From positions 1 to 17,455 of the forward strand of contig JAJZIE010000018.1 in assembly GCA_021810725.1 (NCBI GenBank): a DNA stretch of 17,455 nucleotides, read 5' to 3'. How positions within the stretch are numbered: position 1 is the first letter of the stretch; each line of letters starts with the position of its first letter. This document shows positions 7,698-12,520 of the stretch, one piece after another. The notes under the pieces were generated by a model that was given only the letters and a program-made list of their open reading frames with translations, did not search any database and had not been told where the DNA came from. A program made the position numbers and the translations under genes. The DNA is from Bacillota bacterium (GTDB lineage: Bacteria > Bacillota > Sulfobacillia > JAJZYS01 > JAJYTV01).

Positions 7698-8432
7698 GTG
7701 AAAGACCGGCCAAGGCCGCTGACCGAGCATCTCCACGAACTTAGAAACCGCTTGGCCGTGTTCCTGGCCGTGTGGTTGGCAGTCAGTACCTTCGCATTCT
7801 TCCAGGTGCGCAAGGTCATTGAGTGGATGCTCCTGCCGGCAGACGGACGTATTCATCAGTTGGTCGTCATGGGTCCGTCGGAAGGCCTCTATACCTTCCT
7901 GGAGCTTGCCCTTGCACTCGGCTTCGTCGCTACTTCCCCGGTCTTGATCTCAGAACTGGCGGCCTTCGTGGCGCCAGCCCTCACCCCCGGCCTACGCCGT
8001 CAGTTGATTGGCTATGTTCCAACCGTATTTCTTCTCTTCCTGACGGGCATCAGCTTCGGCTATTTCGTGTTTCTGCCTGTGGTATTGCATTTTCTGTTGG
8101 GGTTTGCATCCCAGCCATTCTATCCGTTAATGACGATCAGCAAGTATGTCGGGTTTATTCTTAATGTGACCCTTCCCTTCGGCCTGGTGTTCGAACTTCC
8201 CGTCGTAGCGTTTGCATTGTCTAGTGTCGGCGTCCTGGACCCTGCGTTCCTACGGCATCACCGACGCACCGCGATCCTTTTGATCGTCGTAGTCGCCGCG
8301 GCCGTGACGCCTCCAGACGCCCTATCAATGATGATCATGGTCGTCCCTATGCTCGTTCTCTTCGAAGTCTCCATCCTGGTTTCGGCCTTGGCGGCACGCC
8401 GCTACCGGCGCGCTGTCCAGTACGGCGTATGA
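7698..8432 (+). CDS. tatC: Sec-independent protein translocase TatC
   Basis: A 244-aa polytopic protein with the TatC signatures in order: TEHLHELRNRL at the N terminus (about residues 9-19, the signal-binding region), PVLISELAAFVAPAL in the first cytoplasmic loop and second helix area (the family E is present), FELPVVAFAL, and TPPDALSMMIM near the penultimate helix. Six hydrophobic segments are expected and fit. TatC recognises the twin-arginine motif of substrates such as the catalytic subunit encoded divergently. The GTG start at 7698 is supported by GAGAGGAG about 9 nt upstream and by the family N terminus; the frame is open further upstream to 7500, but that extension is not TatC-like. 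Confidence 0.93.
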   Translation: MKDRPRPLTEHLHELRNRLAVFLAVWLAVSTFAFFQVRKVIEWMLLPADGRIHQLVVMGPSEGLYTFLELALALGFVATSPVLISELAAFVAPALTPGLRRQLIGYVPTVFLLFLTGISFGYFVFLPVVLHFLLGFASQPFYPLMTISKYVGFILNVTLPFGLVFELPVVAFALSSVGVLDPAFLRHHRRTAILLIVVVAAAVTPPDALSMMIMVVPMLVLFEVSILVSALAARRYRRAVQYGV

Positions 8433-8462
8433 TTCGGCAGATCTGTCTCCGGAACGTAAGGA

Positions 8463-8511
8463 ACGAGGGCTGGGAATGCCCAACTCGTATGGCGCTTTCC
8501 GCCCGATTTTT
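8463..8511 (+). promoter_or_regulatory. Leader hairpins with T5 tract ahead of moaA
   Basis: In the 111-bp tatC-moaA gap, ACGAG+GGC (8463-8470) can pair with GCC (8478-8480) and CTCGT (8484-8488) around a small bulge. A second short stem, GGCG (8491-8494) with CGCC (8500-8503), is followed by CGATTTTT. This could be a weak intrinsic terminator or attenuator that lowers moaA expression relative to tat. The stems are short, so this is tentative. The Moco riboswitch consensus was not recognised. Confidence 0.3.
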
Positions 8512-8543
8512 GCAACAGCATGCTTTGAGCGGAGGCGTCATTT

Positions 8544-9554
8544 GTGAGGGAGCTTGATCGTCGGGGGCGGCCACTGCAGGACCTCCGCATCTCCGTGACC
8601 GATCGCTGCAATTTCCGCTGCGCCTACTGCACGCCACGCCACGGCAGAGAACTTCAGCTGCTACCCCATGCCGACCTCCTCACGTTCGAGGAGATGGCCC
8701 GCCTCGCCCGCGTGTTCGTCACACTCGGGGTGCAAAAGGTGCGGCTCACCGGCGGCGAGCCGCTCGTCAGGCCGTCAGTGGAGAACCTCGTCGCCCTGCT
8801 CGCGGACATCCCAGGGCTTGGCGACATTGCCATGACCACGAACGGCGCCCTCCTGACGCCGCGCAAGGCGAAGCTGCTGCGCGAGGCGGGCCTCCACCGG
8901 GTCACGATCAGTTTGGACGCCCTGGACGAGGATCTCTTCTCACGGATCAACGGCGTCGGTTTCCCGGCGTGTAAGGTGCTCGAGGCCGTGGAAGCCGCCG
9001 CCACGGCAGGGTTGACACCGATCAAGATCAACATGGTGGTCAAGCGAGGGCTCAACGACGACGCCATCCTCGACATGGCAGGGTTCTTCCGCAAGAGCGA
9101 CCACGTCCTGCGGTTCATCGAGTACATGGATGCGGGGAACATCAACGGCTGGCGCCCTGAGGACGTTGTACCTGCCGCGGAGATTCTCGCACGCATCAGT
9201 GAGGTGTGGCCGCTTGAACCGCTCAAGCCGACGCGTTTTGGCGAAGTGGCCACGCGTTACGGCTACCGCGATGGCCAGGGCGAAATCGGCGTCGTCGCTT
9301 CGGTAACGCAGCCATTTTGCCGGACCTGCACGCGTGCCCGGCTGTCACCCGAAGGCCAGTTGTTCACCTGTCTTTTCGGCCACGAAGGCACGGATCTGCG
9401 TGCGCTTTTGCGCGACGGCCGAAGCGATGCTGAGATCGGTGCGGCCATCCTCGATACGTGGCACGCTCGCAGCGATCACTACTCGGAGCTGCGTACAGAC
9501 GGTGCGCAGCCGAGCGGGGCGGCCAAGGTGGAGATGTTCCACATCGGCGGCTAA
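8544..9554 (+). CDS. moaA: GTP 3',8-cyclase MoaA (molybdenum cofactor biosynthesis, radical SAM)
   Basis: A 336-aa protein of typical MoaA length. The radical SAM cluster motif is CNFRCAYC (C22, C26, C29), followed by the SAM-binding LTGGEPL. The C-terminal substrate-binding [4Fe-4S] site is CRTC-x13-C (C259, C262, C276), and the chain ends in the conserved GG needed for activity. MoaA converts GTP to 3',8-cyclo-7,8-dihydro-GTP, the first step of molybdopterin synthesis, in the cytoplasm. The GTG start at 8544 follows GGAGG by about 8 nt. It is co-directional with tatAC and moeA, and in context supplies cofactor for the adjacent molybdoenzyme. moaC, moaD/E and mogA are not in this window. Confidence 0.95.
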   Translation: MRELDRRGRPLQDLRISVTDRCNFRCAYCTPRHGRELQLLPHADLLTFEEMARLARVFVTLGVQKVRLTGGEPLVRPSVENLVALLADIPGLGDIAMTTNGALLTPRKAKLLREAGLHRVTISLDALDEDLFSRINGVGFPACKVLEAVEAAATAGLTPIKINMVVKRGLNDDAILDMAGFFRKSDHVLRFIEYMDAGNINGWRPEDVVPAAEILARISEVWPLEPLKPTRFGEVATRYGYRDGQGEIGVVASVTQPFCRTCTRARLSPEGQLFTCLFGHEGTDLRALLRDGRSDAEIGAAILDTWHARSDHYSELRTDGAQPSGAAKVEMFHIGG

Positions 9555-9623
9555 CCGCCACAAGACCCACCGACCACCTCTTTACGCGTCTCCGAAACTA
9601 TCCCCGAAGGAGCGGCCACGCCC

Positions 9624-10847
9624 ATGACTTCACCCCAGGGATTCACCGTCGCGGAAGCCGTCGAACGGTTCGTTGCAGGTCTTTCGGTCGTGGAAGCCGT
9701 CGACTTGCCGCTCAACGATGCACTAGGTCGGGTGCTTGCCGAACCCGTGTTAGCAAAGCAACCCGTGCCCGATAGCCCGCGCTCGGCCGTAGACGGCTGG
9801 GCGGTACGGGCCTCGGATACAGTTCTGGCCTCGTTAGCCACGCCAGTACGACTGCGTGTCATCGGCTCAGCCTTGGCCGGCCACCCTTCGCGGACTTCGC
9901 TCGAATCCGGCGAGGCCGTACGCATCACGACAGGTGGCGTCTTGCCTGCTGGCGCCGACGCCGCGGAGTACCAGGAGGTCTGCACGGTCGAGGACGGCGC
10001 GCTCCTGCTTTCTCAACCTGTGCGGGTGGGGGCGAATGTTCGGCAGTTGGGTGAGGACATGCATCGCGGCCAGGAACTTCTGCCAAGCGGAACGCGTCTG
10101 CGCCCCGAGGCGATCGGCTTGCTCGCCGCTCTTGGCGAGGACCGCGTGCGTGTGCGCCGACCGCTCAGGGTGCGCTTCGTCTCGACCGGAGACGAGATCG
10201 TGCGTCTCGGCGAAGATCGGCCATCCGGAGGCACCTACGATTCGAACAGCCTACAGATAGGTGCACACCTGAAGAAGCTGGACGTTAAGGTGGATTTTTG
10301 TGGACCTGTCCCGGATACAGCTGAGGCTCTTGCCGCAGTCTGCCGTGGCGATGACTACGACTTCCTGATCACGTCCGGCGGTGTTTCCGTGGGGCCGGCC
10401 GACCGAATCGGCGAAGTGGGCAGACTGCTCGGCGCCGAGGTTCGCTTCCACTGGGCGCACATGCGGCCCGGCGCTCCCACGATGGGTCTGCGGCTGCACG
10501 GACGCCCGTGGCTCGGACTCTCCGGTAATCCCTTGTCGGCCCAGGTCGGCTTTGACCTGTTCGGGCGCGCAGCCGTCGCGCGCCTTCTCGGAACCAGTTC
10601 CCCCACTCTTCTGGCGCAGGCACGCCTCGTGGAGAGCTTCCGCGGCAAGCCTCCTGACGCACCACGGTACCTGCGAGCGAGCCTGGGGGTGCGGGGCGCA
10701 GAACTTGAGGCGCGTATTCACCCGTATCAGTCGTCCGGCGGAGTGCGCGCGTTGGCTCAGACGAACGGATACGTCCTACAGCCTGAAGGTGTTGGCGAAC
10801 TCACGGGCGGGAGCCTCGTGGAAGTTCTCCTCGTCCTGAACGTCTAG
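9624..10847 (+). CDS. moeA: Molybdopterin molybdenumtransferase MoeA
   Basis: A 407-aa protein matching MoeA length and domain order: an N-terminal MoeA segment with SPRSAVDGWAVRASD (about residues 50-65), the MoCF/MogA-like domain with TSGGVSVGPAD (about 251-261) and SGNPLSA (about 300-306), and a C-terminal beta-barrel domain IV. MoeA inserts molybdate into adenylylated molybdopterin to give active Mo-molybdopterin in the cytoplasm. The ATG at 9624 follows GAAGGAG at about 11 nt. It is 69 bp downstream of moaA with no terminator between them, so the two are probably one transcript. The gene is intact, with no missing motif noticed. Confidence 0.94.
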   Translation: MTSPQGFTVAEAVERFVAGLSVVEAVDLPLNDALGRVLAEPVLAKQPVPDSPRSAVDGWAVRASDTVLASLATPVRLRVIGSALAGHPSRTSLESGEAVRITTGGVLPAGADAAEYQEVCTVEDGALLLSQPVRVGANVRQLGEDMHRGQELLPSGTRLRPEAIGLLAALGEDRVRVRRPLRVRFVSTGDEIVRLGEDRPSGGTYDSNSLQIGAHLKKLDVKVDFCGPVPDTAEALAAVCRGDDYDFLITSGGVSVGPADRIGEVGRLLGAEVRFHWAHMRPGAPTMGLRLHGRPWLGLSGNPLSAQVGFDLFGRAAVARLLGTSSPTLLAQARLVESFRGKPPDAPRYLRASLGVRGAELEARIHPYQSSGGVRALAQTNGYVLQPEGVGELTGGSLVEVLLVLNV

Positions 10848-10996
10848 CCCCGGTATGCCGTGGCTTGCAACAGCCCAGTGAGCCGCAGACTGTTCGCATC
10901 GCCTACGGAAATGCCCCATTTCCGATCGCTCCCAGCACCAAGCGGCAGGGGGACCGCAACGTATATGGGGAATGCAGATCTCTGTACGTCGCGGAG

Positions 10997-11230
10997 GTGA
11001 ACGTAACGCTGACCGCATACGGTGCAACGGTCGTCTTCCTGATGATGGTGTTCTACGCCCTGGAATCCCGATCCCCGTGGTTCACATTCGCTTTTGCGGT
11101 AGCTTGCGTGGGCTCATCGCTGTACGGATGGCTTGCCGGGACGTGGCCCTTCGGCGTCGTGGAGGCAGTATGGGCTGTAGTCGCGTTTCGGAAGTGGCAC
11201 CTTTTGAGGCGTAGCGACACCGCGCGATGA
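10997..11230 (+). CDS. Small predicted membrane protein of unknown function
   Basis: From GTG 10997 this frame encodes 77 residues. There are two to three hydrophobic segments: TAYGATVVFLMMVFYAL, then FTFAFAVACVGSSLYGWLAGTWPF, then VVEAVWAVVAF, ending in a basic tail (RKWHLLRRSDTAR). A TTG at 10865 would extend it to 121 residues, but the added part lacks hydrophobicity and a ribosome binding site. The best GGAGG in the area overlaps the GTG itself, so the exact start is uncertain. It lies 149 bp after moeA on the same strand, convergent with the next gene. I do not recognise a named family. Confidence 0.6.
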   Translation: MNVTLTAYGATVVFLMMVFYALESRSPWFTFAFAVACVGSSLYGWLAGTWPFGVVEAVWAVVAFRKWHLLRRSDTAR

Positions 11231-11265
11231 TCAAGCCAGGAACCGCCACTTTGCGCGCATGCCGG

Positions 11266-11778
11266 TCAGTTCTTCGCCGACGTGTTCGGCAGGTAGACGC
11301 TGATCGGCACGACGATGTTGGTCGGCCCCTGCGCCTTGTAGCCGCCGAGCACCTGGACGATCGCCTGGGTGGTCGTTCGTACGCCGGAGACCTTCCATGG
11401 GCCGAACAGGCCCCGCGTCAAGGTGAGCGAGTAGTCCTGATCCCAGTTGAGGGCCTTTCCGTCCGGGTAGACCTCGGCGTAGTGCGACACGACCTCGACG
11501 GTGGCAGAGGTCAGGCCACGCGCCTCGGTGTCAGCGTAGATCGGACCCTGCTGCACCGTGAGTTGCTGGGTCTTGTCCCGCTGCCTCCACGCGGCGACGG
11601 CCTGCTTGAAGCTGATGTCCTTGAGGATCTCCGGGGTGGCGGTCGATGACAGCTCGCCGTTCGGCAGCGCCTGGACGAAGTGAACTGCGGCCGAGCGCGG
11701 CGACGGGGTGAGGAGCATCCACCCTCCGAGCGCGACCACTGCGGCACCGATGAGGCCAGAAACAATCTTCGACAGCAC
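11266..11778 (-). CDS. Membrane-anchored exported protein, possible VirB8/TcpC-like conjugation component
   Basis: A 170-aa protein from GTG 11778, which has GGAGGGG 6 nt upstream. Residues about 3-25 form one hydrophobic helix (IVSGLIGAAVVALGGWMLL), followed by about 145 soluble residues outside the membrane. The pattern of a helical region (about 35-75) then alternating strands (VEVVSHYAEVY, YSLTLTRG, WKVSGVRT) is compatible with the NTF2-like fold of VirB8/TcpC proteins. This is a fold-level guess, not a motif match. It lies next to a VirB4/PrgI/VirB6 operon on the same strand but about 740 bp beyond it, so it has its own promoter or is read by run-through. It could also be an unrelated lipid- or membrane-anchored protein. 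Confidence 0.7.
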   Translation of the reverse strand: MLSKIVSGLIGAAVVALGGWMLLTPSPRSAAVHFVQALPNGELSSTATPEILKDISFKQAVAAWRQRDKTQQLTVQQGPIYADTEARGLTSATVEVVSHYAEVYPDGKALNWDQDYSLTLTRGLFGPWKVSGVRTTTQAIVQVLGGYKAQGPTNIVVPISVYLPNTSAKN

Positions 11779-11816
11779 GGCTTTCCCCTCCAGAATGCGA
11801 TCTCTAAACATACAAA

Positions 11817-11840
11817 GGCGCCACCTCAGAAGGCGGCGCC
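11817..11840 (-). repeat. GC-rich hairpin upstream of the membrane-anchored protein gene
   Basis: GGCGCCACC (11817-11825) and GGCGGCGCC (11832-11840) form a 9-bp stem with a 6-nt loop. The single non-matching position is a G-U pair in the minus-strand RNA and an A-C mismatch on the plus strand, which favours minus-strand transcription. It is followed on that strand by TTTGTATGTTT, too weak for a confident terminator. It ends about 40 nt before the GTG start at 11778, so it may be a leader or attenuator element. Confidence 0.4.
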
Positions 11841-11864
11841 GCGGGAGTTCTCAAATTGGTGGTC

Positions 11865-11990
11865 GCCCCTCGCGAGCAGGGACGGCGCGCACATCGGGCG
11901 AAGATGACAGCCGAGGGGCTTGTCTCCTCGCGAACCCGCCTCCCGTCGACCTCCGGTGGCCGGTCCGTCGCAAGACGGAGCGACGGGAGG
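11865..11990 (+). other. Inverted-repeat cluster, candidate structured RNA or transfer-origin-type element
   Basis: Two separate long-range perfect stems are visible: GCCCCTCG (11865-11872) with CGAGGGGC (11912-11919), and CCTCCCGTCG (11939-11948) with CGACGGGAGG (11981-11990). Inside the second lies TCCGTC-GCAA-GACGGA (11964-11979), a 6-bp stem closed by a GNRA tetraloop when read on the plus strand. The right arm of the outer stem contains GGGAGG just before the start codon of a 34-codon ORF. The direct repeat CCTCGCGA occurs at 11868 and 11926. Either a plus-strand structured RNA or DNA-level inverted repeats near conjugation genes (oriT-like) would explain this. Confidence 0.35.
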
Positions 11991-11992
11991 TG

Positions 11993-12097
11993 ATGCACCT
12001 GACGGTACACCTTGTACTGTCCGCGAAGGTTGCGCTTGCAGTCCTCGCGATCTTGGGTGGTGTGGTAGCTCATCGAGCCCACAAAAACGGGAAGTAG
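11993..12097 (+). CDS. Possible 34-aa single-helix membrane peptide
   Basis: From ATG 11993 the frame encodes 34 residues with one clear hydrophobic helix (about residues 4-25, including VALAVLAILGGVVA) and a basic C terminus ending HKNGK. GGGAGG lies only 2 nt before the ATG; a GTG at 11990 would sit 9 nt after an upstream GGAG and may be the true start. The purine-rich site is locked in the stem described upstream, so translation could be gated by RNA structure. The stop codon lies inside the left arm of the terminator hairpin at 12090-12120. It may be noncoding; no family recognised. Confidence 0.35.
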   Translation: MHLTVHLVLSAKVALAVLAILGGVVAHRAHKNGK

Positions 12098-12120
12098 CCT
12101 GATCTCAGCAGGCTACTTCC
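12083..12120 (-). terminator. Intrinsic terminator, minus strand
   Basis: GGAAGTAGCCTG (12090-12101) and CAGGCTACTTCC (12109-12120) make a 12-bp perfect stem with a 7-nt loop. On the minus strand it is followed by CG and then TTTTT (complement of 12083-12087), as expected of a Rho-independent terminator. No T-tract follows on the plus strand, so it works leftward. It could end read-through from the VirB4 operon (stop at 12521) or a short RNA started near 12235. Confidence 0.75.
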
Positions 12121-12235
12121 GACAGACCCCAGGATAGGCTGCACTCTGCGACGGGTCGGACCACCGGCAACTGGGAGCGTTCTTCTTCGCGGGAGGCGCT
12201 CTCCAGTTGTTTTATCCAGCATGCCGTATTTCTAG
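12083..12235 (-). ncRNA. Candidate small RNA of about 150 nt
   Basis: A promoter-like element (12242-12269) and an intrinsic terminator (12083-12120) on the same strand bracket about 150 nt without a convincing ORF. Within it, CAACTGG-A-GAGCG pairs with CGCTC-CCAGTTG (plus coordinates 12168-12209): 12 bp with one bulged A. The 17-nt loop in the minus-strand RNA carries CCTCC followed by GAAGAAGAA. A loop-exposed CCUCC is anti-Shine-Dalgarno-like and resembles the targeting motif of C-rich Gram-positive regulatory RNAs. No match to 6S, SRP or tmRNA was recognised. The assignment rests on structure and punctuation only. Confidence 0.35.
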
Positions 12236-12241
12236 ACCTAA

Positions 12242-12269
12242 AGTATCTGTTCCGGTTAGCCGTTGTCAA
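12242..12269 (-). promoter_or_regulatory. Sigma-70-like promoter candidate, minus strand
   Basis: On the minus strand TTGACA (12269-12264) is a perfect -35 hexamer. A 16-nt spacer leads to GATACT (12247-12242), which matches four of six -10 positions; an overlapping TACTTT at spacing 18 is an alternative. The area is locally A/T-richer than its surroundings. Transcription would start near 12235 and run to the terminator at 12083. The -35 hexamer lies within CCGTTG-T-CAACGG (12260-12272), a possible operator. Confidence 0.45.
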
Positions 12270-12520
12270 CGGAACGGAGGCTGTCCGCGGGCGGGCGGCA
12301 CCGTAACGGCGCACGCTCGAGTCGTGCAGGCGGACAAGGGCCACCGCCGGTGCCGACAAATGAGGAGCGACGATGAAGCGCTCTGTGGCGCAGTGGGCGC
12401 GGCGGACCTCTCACCTCTACAGCCCGCTCTTAACCTCGTGGTCACCGGCGGCGGTATGCGGGTTTTCTCCGAACCTTGACGGTCTCCTGCTGGCCGAAGA
12501 CTGTTCCAGAACCCGAAACG

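Noticed and set aside
12105..12359. 84-codon minus-strand frame across the candidate sRNA
   Set aside because: It overlaps the promoter and terminator elements and has no ribosome binding site or domain; a noncoding RNA explains the region better.
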